From Branchipolynoe longqiensis (lineage: Eukaryota; Annelida; Polychaeta; Phyllodocida; Polynoidae): a stretch of DNA of 64,000 bases. The stretch is from contig CM059190.1 in the NCBI GenBank assembly GCA_030323885.1, forward strand, positions 104,697,856-104,761,855, read 5' to 3'. Below, piece by piece: positions 45,801-60,800 of this stretch. The notes under the pieces were generated by a model. That model searched no databases and was not told the DNA's origin. It saw only the letters and a program-made list of their open reading frames with translations. A program made the position numbers and the translations under genes. Each line of letters begins with the position of its first letter. The stretch's first letter is position 1.

Positions 45801-48800
45801 GATGCTAATGATAATGCTAATGCTAATTATGATGCTAACACCAATGCTAGTGATAATGCTATTGTTAATGATATTTGTAATGCTAATTCTAATTCTGATG
45901 CAACACCAGGCACACAAAATAAGAAGAGGAACCCACTTTTGAAGAAGTAGGTGTTGATGTTCCACCGGAAGCGCTCCTCGTTCCACAGGATGACCTGCGT
46001 GTAGCCGTCGATGTTACTGGGCACGCCCTTCCACTCATTGGCGATGTTCAGAGGGTCGCCATAGCGTGTCCGGTTAAAGCGGTTCTCGTACATCCAATAG
46101 CGGCTGTTACGGAAGAAGTATGTGTTGTAGATGAGGCCTTGGGTCACCGACAGCCGGATCCAGTCGAATACTGTGTCGAACCGCCCCTTGCACACACCTG
46201 TGTTAACGGAGAGACGAGAGTGGATAGATTATAACAGTGCTTTAATTTAACAGATGCAATGTACATATTTGGTTATAGCAGCGCTTTAAATAGGCGGTTG
46301 GCATTTAAGAGATGCAATGTACATATTCGGTTATAACGGCGCTTTAATTAGGCGGGTTGGCATTTAAGAGATGCCATGTACATATTCGGTTATAGCGGTG
46401 TTTTAAGAGATGCAATGTACATATTCGGTTATAGTGGCGCTTTAATTAGGCAGGTTGGCATTTAAGAGACGTAATGTACATATTTGGTTATAGCGCGCTT
46501 TAATTAGGCGGGTTGGCGTTTAATAGATGCAATGTACATATTCGGTTATAACGGCGCTTTAATTAGGTGGGTTGGCATTTAACAGATGCAATGTACATAT
46601 TCAGTTATAGCGGCGCTTTAATTAGGCGGTTTGGCATTTAATAGATGCAATGTACATATTTGGTTATAGCGGCGCTTTAATTAGGCGGTTTGGCATTTAA
46701 CAGATGTAATGTACATATTCGGTTATAGTGGCGCTTTAATTAGGCAGGTTGGCATTTAAGAGACGTAATGTACATATTTGGTTATAGCGCGCTTTAATTA
46801 GGCGGGTTGGCGTTTAATAGATGCAATATACATATTCGGTTATAACGGCACTTTAATTAGGCAGGTTGGCATTTACCAGATGCCATGTACATATTCGGTT
46901 ATAGCAGCGCTTTAATTAGGCGGGTTGGCATATAACAGATGTAATGTACATATTCGGTTATAACGGCGCTTTAATTAGGCAGGTTGGCATTTACCAGATG
47001 CCATGTACATATTCGGTTATAGCAGCGCTTTAATTAGGCAGGTTGGCATTTAAGAGACGTAATGTACATATTTGGTTATAGCGCGCTTTAATTAGGCGGG
47101 TTGGCGTTTAATAGATGCAATGTACATATTCGGTTATAACGGCGCTTTAATTAGGCAGGTTGGCATTTAACAGATGCCATGTACATATTCGGTTATAGCA
47201 GAGCTTTAATTAGGCGGGTTGGCGTTTAATAGATGCAATGTACATATTTGGTTATAGCGGCGCTTTAATTAGGCGGGTTGGCATTTAACAGATGCCATGT
47301 ACATATTCGGTTATAGCGGCGCTTTAATTAGGCGGGTTGGCATTTAACAGATGCCATGTACATATTCGGTTATAGCAGCGCTTTAATTAGGCGGGTTGGC
47401 ATTTAACAGATGTAATGTACATATTCGGTTATAACGGCGCTTTAATTAGGCAGGTTGGCATTTACCAGATGCAATGTACATATTCAGTTATTGCGGCGCT
47501 TTAATTAGGCGGGTTGGCATTTAACAGATGCAATGTACATATTCGGTTATAGCGGTGCTTTAAATAGGCGGGTTGGCATTTAACAGATGCAATGTACATA
47601 TTCGGTTATAGCGGCGCTTTAATTAGGCGGTTTGGCGTTAAAGAAAGGGCGGTTGCGGAGTGTTGTAGATGAGGCCCTGGGTCACCGACAGCCGGATCCA
47701 GTTGAACACTGTGTCAAACCGCCCCTTGCACACAGTTGTGTTAGTGGAGAGACGAGAGTGGATATGTTATAGCGGCGCTTTAATTAGGTGGGTTGGCGTT
47801 AAATAGAAACAGTATACCTACAATGGTTATAGCAGTGCTTTAATTAGGTTTGCGATAATTTGACACCAACACCGCATATGAGTTTAAAGTTGGATTTATT
47901 TCTTCTTTTTCGATAATGAGTCTGTAGTAAGCACATGCCAATTTTAGTAAGCACATATTAAATTCAACAGAATAAGCACAGTGAGATAAGCCAATGAGTT
48001 ATGCACAAAGAGGTCAATAAGCTTTAACCCTATGCCCAATATAGTCTTTTTAGCAGGGGTGGGTGGGATGGCAGTTCAAAGCCAGCTAGTGTCCTCCTGT
48101 GGCCGTGTCGAAGTGAGCTCTCTGCCGCTAAGATGGTCCTTATATAGGCACTTGGGCCAGTAGTTCAAGCGGGCAACCACAGATGGCAGGTCAGTAAGAC
48201 AGAGTTAGCATCTCGAAGTATTTCGTATCAAAGTACGAATAACCAGACGGCGCTGACGCAGAAGTCAGAAAGGATTATCGCCGTAAGTAGATAGGTGGCA
48301 GCACAAGTATTAAACTTAAGGCTATGAGGCTATTGTGGCGATCGAATGCCAAATTACCCGTGTTGCTGAGCATCATGAACAATGACCTTAATTGGCGGGC
48401 TTGTATTATGGGAGAGATAATGTCCTGACTGGGTTATCGATAACAGTGCTTTAATTAGGTTTTCATTATATTATATTAAGGGGAATTGATTAGTCACTTT
48501 ATATTAAGGGAAATACAAAGAACTGATTTGGCTATAGAATTGCCTTAACTTAGTAGTTTTGCATTAAGGGGGAGATAGATAATGTCGGATTATGCTGCGA
48601 AAGGCGGGGTGAGATACATGTACATTTCAGTGCCAGTCTTCAATTACCATATATACATTTCCATACAATCACCATGAACTCTCAATACCGCTCATGTACA
48701 ATTCAATGTCAGTCTAAATTACCATCTGTACATTTCCACGCGATCAGCATAAACCCTCAGTACAACTCATGTACATTTCACGGTCACTCTCCCCGATCAG

Positions 48801-51800
48801 TTCTGACGTGAACATTTCCACGCGATTACCATAACACAACCGACATCAAACACAATTGAGAGTCAATTCACATTGCATGCAATGCGCACTCACGAGTACA
48901 TTTCTCCACGATCACCACAACACCATTTAAGAACTGAGGTTATTCAGGACTTGCGGAATAAAAGAAAGAAAAAAGTCTTGATTTCTTTTGCTGGCGTGTT
49001 GTCCAAAATGGGCATCGCCCACCACGACAACTATTATAAGTGGCTACATGTATGTGAGTAAGTGATTGGGGTTTTATGTCCTAGCAACATCTCAGTTAAA
49101 ATCAGGATGGTACTGACTATCGACGCTTGCGCAGTTGTTACGGTGTTTATAAACATTGTGTATGCGCGCGCAGCTTGGCTGCAGAACAAAGGCACACTGC
49201 CATTGAGTTTGCCGATATGCGCAGTTCAAAACTTTTATGTTATTCAAAATTAATAGAAATGCAGAACCCTAACCATATAAATTTAATATAATCTGTTCGT
49301 TGAATATGTTTCCTATATGTGTTCCAAGCGATTTATGTCTAGGTGGTGTGGTTTTAGAGATATTTCACTTTTTCTGTATGAAGATTGCTCACATCCATTG
49401 ACAATGCATTGAGTTTGCCGGTATGCACAGTGCAAAACATCTATTTTATTCAAAATTAATAGAAATACAGAACCCATACCTTATGAATTTAATATAATCT
49501 ATTCGTTGAATATGTTTTCTATATATGTTCCAAGCGGTTTGTGGCTAGGTGGTGTGGTTATAGATATATTTCACTCTTTCTGTATGAAGATTGCTCACGG
49601 CCATTGACAATGCATTGAGTTTGCTGGTACGCGCAGTGCAAAACATATATTTTATTCAAAATTAATAGAAATTCAGAACCCTAATCTTATAATTTTAATA
49701 TAATCTATTCGTTGAATATGTTTTCTATATATGTTCCAAGGAGTTTGTGTCTAGGTGGTGTGGTTTTAGAGATATTTCACTTTTTCTGTATGAAGATTGC
49801 TCATATCCATTGAGTTTGCAGTGTGACAGTGTTTTGTCCTGCAGCCAAAAGGCGCGCACACTGACCTAGATAGCTATGCTGACGTCATATGAAATAGGTC
49901 TATATAGTGTTGCCCCACTGAGAGACCGCTCCACCGACATCATGACTCCAATATGAATCAGATGCACGATTCCCATAATATTATATTATGGGCACTGTGT
50001 TATTATTAATAGCAGCACAGTTTTTAGCAGCGACCCACCATCTTATCCCATAATACTCAACGTCTGATGTCTAACCCACTAACACACTAACCTCCTTCAT
50101 AATCGACTAATATGCCCCACCTGGGTACCCTATGATTGACCTATTTACAAGACCAGGCAGGAAGGCTGAATGAGTCGAACGTCCGTCTCCTTGTTTAGGA
50201 GATCGGGGGATCCGAACCCAAGGGTTCGTGGGTTCGAACCCTGGTCGAGTCAAACAAATGACTTAAAAATTGATACTTTTCACTTCCTAGCCAGGTGCTC
50301 AGCATTATTAGGATAGGTCTGGGACGGGATGGCTCAGTGTCAGGATAATGTGACTGAGTGGGATATCATAGGGCGCAGTCCGTCTGGGTATGTGTACTGG
50401 CAAAAACCAAAGCAGAACCAGGCAGGCCTTGGTCATGCATCCGATTCACCCTGAAATACTAAATGGCTAACCATACAACACAACCATCCCACCTAGTCGC
50501 AGTCCTGAAGGGTCCAGGGGTGTTCTGGCACACTGGTGTACTATCTAAGGACAGGGCATGGATGAAAGGATGCTGTAACAAACCACAATGGGACGGGATC
50601 CTCTCCCACAGGCCTGTATGTCCTCTGGGTAGATGTACATAATAGGCTAAGTTATCATATACAGGTTAGGGAAAAAACTTTGCAAATTCAAAAAAAAAAA
50701 TATAGAAACTACTAACACCCAAAACCGCAAAAGGTTGGCCCGAGAAAGATCAGGTAAACACTCCTGAGTGCGGGACCAGACCAATCCAGTATCACAGCTG
50801 TCCAGCGTTGAAAACAAGCACCCTCACGGGAGCTTATACGTAATGGACAGAATAAAAAACTTGTCGCAACATTTTTTTTTAAATCAGGTAATGGTTCAGG
50901 TGGCCTGGTCTCCCAGTGGGTAGCACTATAAATTCGCCATGAGTGCGCACTGCAACAACTGGGTACCGGTCCTGATATGATCTTAGATGTTGATAGGACA
51001 TAAAACAACAACAAACAAAACATATTTACAATGTAACTTAAACGGTCGGAAGGCCAGTGCCTCGGCGCTGAAAGAATGAATAAACTGTTTTACAAAAAAA
51101 TGAAAAAGCAGAATATCCGACTCAGTCACATTATCGTGACCTTGACCCTTACCGTAGTACTTCTGGACGTCCTTGCGGTCCTCCCAGCCCAGTTCGAAGT
51201 CGTTCTGTATCGGACCCCCGATGTAGATGGAGTACATGACTGAGTAGTTTCTCTGCGTGTGGTTCAGTCCGAGCACGTGACCAATCTCATGAACAGCGAC
51301 TGGAGCAGAAAATGTAAAAAATATAACGTAAAGCTTGTTTTATTTAATGATGCCTCTAGAGCGCATTCATTTTTATCATCGGCTATTGGACGCCAAACAT
51401 ATGGTCATTCTGACATATTTCTTTGGAGGAAACCCACTGCCACCACATAGGCTACTCTTTTCGAGAAGGAGCAAGGGGTCTTTTATATGCACTTTCTCAC
51501 AGACAGGATATCACAGCCTTTAATGAACCAGTTTTGGTCCACTGGTTGGAATGGAAAATAGCCCAAAGGAATAGAAAATGTGCAAAGTCAGGTGATCGTT
51601 GGTTGTTGGCATTTTTATGCCCTGACAATATCTGAGGTCATATCAGAACGGGTACCGAGTTGTGACAGTGCGCACTCATGGCTACTTTATAGTGCTGCCC
51701 CACTGGGAAATCAAGCCACCGGCACCATAACCCAATATCCCACTCAGTCACATTATCCTGACACTGAACTAACCAGTCCTTGCTCTCTCCTATTAATATC

Positions 51801-54800
51801 GAGCACCAAGCTAGGAGGCGACATGTATCAATGTTGTAAGCCATTGGTTTGACTCGACCGGGAATCAAACTCCCGATCTCTCCCACACAGGAGGCCGGCG
51901 CTCTACTGATTCAGTCACCGCGACCGGCACTGTCAGGTGATGATGATTGCTGATGGTTTCATGCCGTGTCGGCAGCGAGGGCCATATTCATGCCGAAAAG
52001 CTAGGGGTATCTAATCTCGGGCAGTCTTGGCAATCACATTCACGTGCCTACATTGCAATTTTTACACAAAATTCTGAAATGGTCAGATCTACGTCATTCC
52101 GCGAAGCATCTAAACATGGCGCGGTGAGACAGAAGGTTGGGATTGAATGATGTTGCATGTTCTACCATCTACAGGGATGCCCGAATGAGGTCAGCGCCTT
52201 TCTTGCTGTGTGGCAGGTGGCGGGATTCGAACCCTGGGTTCGAATCCTAGCCGATGTATGTAATCGCATTTACAGCCTACTTAGTCAATTATTAGTCAAC
52301 ATAATTTAGACTCGGAAGAATGGCATTTGTCGGTTTTTGCGCCTGAATTCTTCATATATATATGAAGAGTTTAGGCGCAATAACCGAGAAATGTATGTAT
52401 GCATATATGTGCACACATATATATATATATATATATATAGTATATATATACTATATATATATATATGTGTGTGTGCATATATGTGCATACACACACATAT
52501 ATATATATATACATTTTTGTGTAAATAAACCTAAATTAAAAAATGGCTGGAAGACCAGTGCTTCTGCACTGACAAAACACTTATTCAGCAGAATAAACAT
52601 TTACCACCACCAACAAAATAAATAAATATATATATATATATATTTATATAATATGTGTAGCCTATATATGCATTCAGGCGCAAAACCAATCCAAAAATGG
52701 AGATAAATATTGGAATCAAACCCTGAACAATTTTACGTTTTTATTTCCTACTCTTTTGTTTGTTGCTCCATAACCATGTGATCATATGGAAAGTGGAATT
52801 AGTGAGAATTAAAATTATCTTCAGGTAAGAATCTTTTATTTAAACTACATTTTTGGATTGGTGTTTACATGGTTTTGTGCCTGACCTCTTCAATTCTGCT
52901 TTTCCTTACAAAGAGCATAGCGTAAATAATCTTTAATAATATAATTAACAACAACAACAAATGTCTAACCCTCCTAGCCCTCCAGTAGCCACCCGCCAGA
53001 TCCCCCCAGAGCTAACACGTCCCTTATAGCGGGGTGTCCGCCCAGTAAAACCAACAGGTCCTTGCGCTCACCTTTGAGGAGGTTAATGCCGCCATTGCCC
53101 TGAGGCTTGTAGTTCTCGGCGTCGTCGAAGTGAATGTTACCCAGCTTCCAGGAGTGGGCCAGCTCCCCGCCGTTACCGTCGAACGGAATCTCGCAGTTCA
53201 AGTGTGTATCTGTGCACAGAGGAGAGTGTCACGGGTCAAGGTTCAGTGGTCAGAGGTCACAGGTTAGGGGGGTCAGGGATCAGGTGCTTCTGAGTTATCA
53301 GGGAGTGGGACCATGACCAGCACAATGACCTAATATCCCACCCAGTCACATTTGTTGTTGAAGGTTTATACTGCCTATCATGGATATGTCTGAATAGACT
53401 TGTTTTCACCATTAGACAGTTTGTCGATAGAAAGGCCGAGCCTACACTTTTACCGACCCAAGGGATTTTTAACCTCCCACACCACATAGACATGGTATGA
53501 CAGCAACCGGCCTTTGATGACGCTGTAACAGTGTAAGTTATACACGGCGGTGAAAATCCAAATTGGCAGAGGTGGGGGCACAGGGAATCGAACCGCCAAC
53601 CTTCAGATTAGGAGTCTGACCTAGAAAAAAGTCAGACACTCCAACCACTCCGCCACAGAGGACATTATCCTGATACTAAGCTAATCAGTCACTGTCCTAT
53701 CCTATTAATGCCAAGCACCAGGCGAGGTAGCGATAAGTATCAATTTTGTAAGTCATTGGTTTAACTCGACCGGGTTTTTAACTGCCGACCTTCCGCATGG
53801 GAATCGTGCGCTCTACCGATTCGGCCACTGCGTCCGGTATGACATGGTTCTAAATGTACATAACCGGAAGTGGTTGGGTGCGTTTTACTATAACCATCAT
53901 TGACAGACATCACTTTAATTATGTGTAAAACCTAATATCAGTCTCAGTCGGTGATTTGGGTTATTTCAATCATCTCTCGACACATTTTAATCTGTTCTTA
54001 AGACTCACGTGTTTAAGGTTGCATAGTCCGATGGTTTTGAGTTTCTGACATTTTCTGAGGTAAATGTATTATTAGGTTGATCATTAAAATTTGCCTTACT
54101 TTAGTTTGAAAGTGTGTTTTATTTAACAGCACCTCTAGAGCACATTGATTTTCATATCATCGGCTATTGGACGTCAAACATATAGTCATTCTGACATATT
54201 TCTTTGGAAACGTTTACTACCTTTAATAACTATGCTTACTCCCTTCAATAACCAAGCTTACTCCCTTCAATAACCATGCTTACTCCCTTCAATAACCATG
54301 CTTACTCCCTTCAATAACCAAGCTTACTCCCTTCAATAACCATGCTTACTCCCTTCAATAACCAAGCTTACTCCCTTCAATAACCAAGCTTACTCCCTTC
54401 AATAACCATGCTTACTCCCTTCAATAACCATGCTTACTCCCTTTATAATAACCATGCTTACTCCCTTCAATAACCATGCTTACTCCCTTCAATAACCAAG
54501 CTTACTCCCTTCAATAACCATGCTTACTCCCTTCAATAACCATGCTTACTCCCTTTATAATAACCATGCTTACTCCCTTTATAATAACCATGCTTACTCC
54601 CTTTATAATAACCATGCATACTCCCTTCAATAACCATGCTTACTCCCTTCAATAACCAAGCTTACTCCCTTTAATAACCATGCTTACTCCCTTTAATAAC
54701 CAAGTTTACTCCCTTCAATAACCACGCTTACTCCCTTTAATAACCATGCTTACTCCCTTTATAATAACCATAGTTACCCCCTTTAATAACCATAGTTACT

Positions 54801-57800
54801 ACCTTTAATAACCAAGCTTACTCCCTTCAATAACCATACTTACCCCCTTTAATAACCATACTTACCCCCTTTATTAACCATACTTACCCCATTTAATAAC
54901 CATGCTTACCCCCTTTAATAACCATGCTTACTCCCTTTAATAACCATGCTTACCCCCTTTAATAACCATGCTTACCCCCTTTATTAACCATACTTACTCC
55001 CTTTAATAATCATACTTACCCCCTTTAATAACCATGCTTACTCCCTTTAATAACCATAGTTACTCCCTTTAATAACCATGCTTACCCCCTTTAATAACCA
55101 TAGTTACTCCCTTTAATAACCATAGTTACTCCCTTTAATAACCAATCTTACTCCCTTCAATAACCATACTTACCCCCTTTAATAACCATACTTACCCCCT
55201 TTATTAACCATACTTACCCCCTTTAATAACCATGCTTACCCCTTTAATAACCATGCTTACTCCCTTTAATAACCATGCTTACTCCCTTTAATAATCATAC
55301 TTACCCCCTTTAATAACCATACTTACCCCCTTTAATAACCATGCTTACCCCCTTTAATAACCATGCTTACTCCCTTTAATAACCATGCTTACTCCATTTA
55401 TAACCATACTTACACCCTTTAATAACCATACTTACCCCCTTTAATAACCATGCTTACCGCCTTTAATAACCATGCTTACACCCTTTAATAGCCATGCTTA
55501 CTCCCTTTAATAACCATGCTTACTCCCTTTAATAATCATACTTACCCCCTTTAATAACCATACTTACCCCCTTTAATAACCATGCTTACCCCCTTTAATA
55601 ACCATGCTTACTCCCTTTAATAACCATGCTTACTCCATTTATAACCATACTTACCCCCTTTAATAACCATACTTACCCCCTTTAATAACCAAACTCACCC
55701 CCTTTAATAACCGTGCTTGCCCCCTTTAATAACCATGCTTACTCCCTTTAATAACCATGCTTACTCCCTTTAGAAACCATACTTACTCCCTTCAATAACC
55801 ATGCTTACTCCCTTTATAATAACCAAGCTTACTCCCTTTATAATAACCAAGCTTACCTTTGGCGAAACAGATCTGGATATCAACGTCGCGAATTGCCCCA
55901 ATGCGCTTCTCAGAGAAGCAAAGCGGAATCACCTCCGACCACATCCGGAAGGCGAGCCGCACGATGCCCCGCTGGTCCTCGGCGGGTATCCGGCGCGAGT
56001 AGCAGATATCCGGTATGCGCCACGTGACACACTCGTTGCGCCCCTTCTTGAACACTTCCGGTTGCGCGCCGTTCAAGATGATCATCGCCGAGCGCTTTCC
56101 GCGCGACTTGACCTCGCGCTCGTAGAGGTCAGCATCTTCGCTGGCCTTCTGTCGGCCGGCGTGGAAGATGATATCTGTCACCGAAGACCTCTTCCGTCTC
56201 CGTCGAAGTCGCTGGAAGTCATCTTCGCGGAATTCTTTCGTATACAAATTCAAAATCTCCTGGCGGCGAATAATGGAGGATGCCGGCATAATTTTAGTCT
56301 GACTAAGCAATTTCCCCAGTAGCTTCGAACCGTGAACGGAAGACCATTCATTCGCTCGTTCATGCTCTTCCTCCTCCGCCTTCTTGCGCTCGATCTCGAA
56401 GAGCGCAGCACGCTTCACTCTCGAAGGCGGCTTTGCTTTCGCCACCTGTGAGGCGCTATCCTTCGTTTCCCCTGCCACTGAGTCTCTGTTTCCGCAACGC
56501 TTGCTGTTCATGAGTCGCAGTGTGTTATCATCCAGCGTCCCCGTCTCTGGCAGTTTGTAGTATTGCTGCATGGCAATGTAGCCTTTCGACTCCTCATCCT
56601 CCGTGCACAGCGGCTTTGCGGAAACACCCTCGTGCGCACGCGCATTGAGGGCCGATTTGAAAATTCTGTCGCTGTAGACATTCTGGTAGTTGCTGTAGCT
56701 GAGGGTACAGTTCACCCAGCCGTACTTAACCAGGTAGCCCTGTAGGATGCCAAATGGACAAAGCGCAAGGTTAAATTGGATGTAATTAAGTCAACGTCAA
56801 GGTTACACAATGATATAGCCACCGCAAGGTCATGTGGAGGTATTTGCTTCAGGTGGCCCTGCATGATCAGCTCAGAAGGTCAAGTTGGCACTTTTTTAAA
56901 AGAAGTTGTTAAATGAGATATGATTGGTTTGTGTAATTTATGCAAGGTGTCAGCCTTTACCTGGTCCACTAGCCCACACATATAAAGAAGAGGTGTGTTG
57001 TAATGTACCCATCTCTCCTGGTTCCCTAACCCATTCATGAAAAGAAGCTGTGTGTTGTAATGTACCCATCTCTCCTGGTTCCCGAACCCACTCATAAAAG
57101 AAGAGGTGTGTTGTAATGTACCGATCTCTCCTGGTTCCCTAGCCCACTCACTAGGAGAAGAGGTGTGTTGTAGTGTACCCATCTCTCCTGGTCCGCTAAC
57201 ACACTCACTAGGAGAAGAGGTATATTGTTATGCATCCAGCTACACTGGTCTCCTGACCTATTCACTAGCTGAAGAGGTGTGTTGTACTGTACAGGGCATG
57301 CTCTCCTGGTCCCCTAACCCACTTACTAGAAGGCTACCAGTTCCCTAGCCCACTAACTAATGGTGCTGTCACATTACGACGCTTCTCGCCAAAGCGTGTC
57401 GACGTATGTAATTTTTTTGAGGAATGTCAGGATACGTCAGGAAGCGTTACGTGCGCGTTAGGCGCGCATTGGTATTCATTGATGGACTGCGAGGGTCGGC
57501 GGTGCGCGTCAGGGGATCGGCGAAGGTTTGCGCTTGCACAAAACTTTCGACGCGCGACAATGCGCGGGCGCCAACATTATGGCAACGTTAGGGGCATGTC
57601 GAGACACGTTAAACGTGTTGGAATAATGTTATGCGAATGCTAGGCACATGCCGCGCGCACATGAGGCTCATTGCGCCAAACTGTTGCTTTGTTTGTTTGT
57701 TGTTGTTTTATGTCCTAGCAACATCTAAGTTCATATCAGGACGGTGAAACAAACTTTTTTTGTTTATTTTCTCACGCGTCGATATATGTTACCACACCAT

Positions 57801-60800
57801 CAGCTGCACGCTACCAACACGTAGCGCTGGACGTCGAATTTGTTCCCACCGTGCCAAAAGGTTTGACGTGTCTCGACTTTTTTGTACGGTGGCGACGCGC
57901 TGGCGAGAAGCGTCGTAATGTGACAGGGCCATTAGAGATGAGATGCCGGGAAACAAGGAGAAATCTAACGTTACACATCTTCATTATTAATTAGTGCAAT
58001 CTCGAATTTTACCGCCGATACGGGTCTGAGGCGGAACTGAATATAGTAATTAATCCGAAGTCGTTATAATTTAAATCCATGTGGCGCCTGTTGTACAATT
58101 AAAGACTGAGTGGATGTATAGTATGCAAGAAACACTCTTCTAAACTCGATGTAGTCAACAGTTTGGCAGTAAATGGTACCCAAAACAACTAAATGTTATA
58201 AGGCAAACTATGACAGAATTACAAATATACCCAGGATGTATAAGTATAAAATAGGAGGAGTGGAATTAAAATATACCCAGGATGTATAAGTATACAATAG
58301 GAGGAGTGGTATTAAAATATACACAGGATGTATAAGTATAAAATAGGAGGAGTGGAATTAAAATATACCCAGGATGTATAAGTATATAATAGGAGGAGTG
58401 GAATTAAAATATACCCAGGATTTACAGTATAAAATAGGAGGGGCGGAATGACAAATATAGCCGGGATGTATAAGTATAAAATAGGAGGGGCGGCATTACA
58501 AATATAGCCGGGATTTATAAGTATTAATTAAGAGGGGTGGAATGACAAATATAGCCGGGATGTATAAGTATAAAATAGGAGGGATGGAATGACAAATATA
58601 GCCAGGATTTATAAGTATAAAATAGGAGGGATGGAATGACAAATATAGCCAGGATTTATAAGTATAAAATAGGAGGGGTGGAATGACAAATATAGCCAGG
58701 ATTTAAAAGTATAAAATAGGAAGGGTGGAATGACAAATATAGCCGGGATTTATAAGTATAAAATAGGAAGGGTGGAATGACAACTATAGCCGGGATTTAT
58801 AAGTATAAAATAGGAAGGGTGGAATGACAACTATAGCCGGGATTTATAAGTATAAAATAGGAGGGGTGGAATGACAAATATAGCCGGGATTTATAAGTAT
58901 AAAATAGGAGGGGAGGAATAACAAATATAGCCAGGTTGTATAAGTATAAAATAGGAGGGGTGGACTGACAAATATCGCCGGGATTTATAAGTATAAAATA
59001 GGAGGATGGAATGAAAAATATAGCCGCGATTTATAACTATGAAATAGGATGGGTGTAATGACAAATATAGCTGGAATTTATAAGTATAAAATAGGAGGGG
59101 TGGAATGAGAAATATAGCTGGGATTTATAAGTATAAAATATGAGGGGTGGATAACAAATATAGCCGGGATTTATGAGTATAAAATAGGAGGGGTGGAATG
59201 ACAAATATAGCCAGGATTTATAAGTATAAAATAGGAGGGGTGGGTAACACATATAGCCAGGATTTATAATTATAGAATAGGAGGGGTGGATAACAAATAT
59301 AGCCGGGATTTATAAGTATAAAATAGCAGGGGTGGAATGACAAATATAGCCGGAATTTATAAGTACATAATGGGAGGGATGGATAACAAAAATAGCCGGG
59401 GTAGAATGACAAATATAGCCGGATGTTGTTGCGAAATGCAAATGTATAATCATTAATAAGTAAAGTTGCATTGTCTGATAAAAGTAACTCATTACTAAAA
59501 CTAAAAACTGATCTAGATTTGAATGTACATATTTAAGTTAGCTACTTAATCAGTTATTAAGCATTTGTTCCTATACAGAAGGGAATAAATACCGCGTCAG
59601 TTTGCTAGAACCTCTTCCTGCTGAAGCCTATGGTGTCAGGGTTTTGGTGTGCTTGCCAAAACTAATGTGACATGTTTACACTTCAAATATCTAAAAGGTT
59701 AGCCATATCAATTAAAAGTCAATTCAATCAAATCAGTTACCGCTGAAACATATCGGATCAGAATTTTGACAAACGCCTCAAGTTTACACTTCAAATATCT
59801 CTCAAGTTGGTAATTTTAAATCAATGTTACTTCAAACTAAAGTAAGATAGATTATAAATATAATGATCAACCTAATATAGTTTTATCAGAAAATGACAGA
59901 AAATCAAAACCATCGGACTATGCAACTTTAATACGTCACTTCCGCCCCCCCCCCCCTTTGATGCTGACCAATCAGGTGCCAGCTGGTTCCCTGCTGATCA
60001 GATGGAGAAACAAGGAAGAACTGACCAGTGGAAAGCTTTTGTACATTCTAACTGTTGCATAGTCCGATGTATTTGAGTTCTTGCCACAATCTTTTTTAGA
60101 TAGTTGTATTGGTGGCATTCTCTGTGGCGGAGTGTTTAGAGTGTCTGACTTTTTTCTAGGTCAGACTCCTAATCTGAGGGTTGGCGGTTCGATTCCCAGT
60201 GCCCCCAGCTCTGCCTGTCAATTTGGATTTCCACCGCTGTGTATAATTTACAGCGTCATCAAAGGCCGGTTGCTCTCATACCATGTCTATGTGGTGTGGG
60301 AGGTTAAAAATCCCTTGGGTTGGTAAAAGTGTAGGCTCGGGCTTTCGATCGACCAGCAGTGGAGTGGGGAAGACCAGTCGTCTGTGACTGGGATTTCCCC
60401 TGCTTGGGACAACTAATGTACCAACAACAAAAAAAAGGAAAGAAAAATGAGAGACAAATAAGTGTTCACACTTCCTGTCTACCATTCGCTATATCGCTAT
60501 ATTAGGTTGATAGTTGATAGGTATAGTCCACTTAACTTTTGCTTGAAGTAACTTTGATTTTAAATGGTTAACTTAAGAGATATTTTAGGTGAAAATATAC
60601 AAACATGCTTTTGGTGTGTGCACCGAGATGCAAAATGCCCAATGGAAGGTAACCATGGCAAAAGTAGCCAGATAACCCACCACACAGCTATGTACAAGCC
60701 TATGATATGTAAATAGGAGTAGGCTAGTCTAGTAATAAGAGTGGAATGAAATAAAATACATAAATGCCAAGAAAATCCAAAAGAAACTAACATAGGCTCC

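Noticed and set aside
44464..45986. Met/Leu- and Ile/Ser-rich frames
   Set aside because: They come from the AATGCT hexamer-based array; no start context or conserved domain.
55801..56322. Plus-strand ORF of 173 codons
   Set aside because: Antisense shadow of MMP21 exon 2, starting in the satellite.
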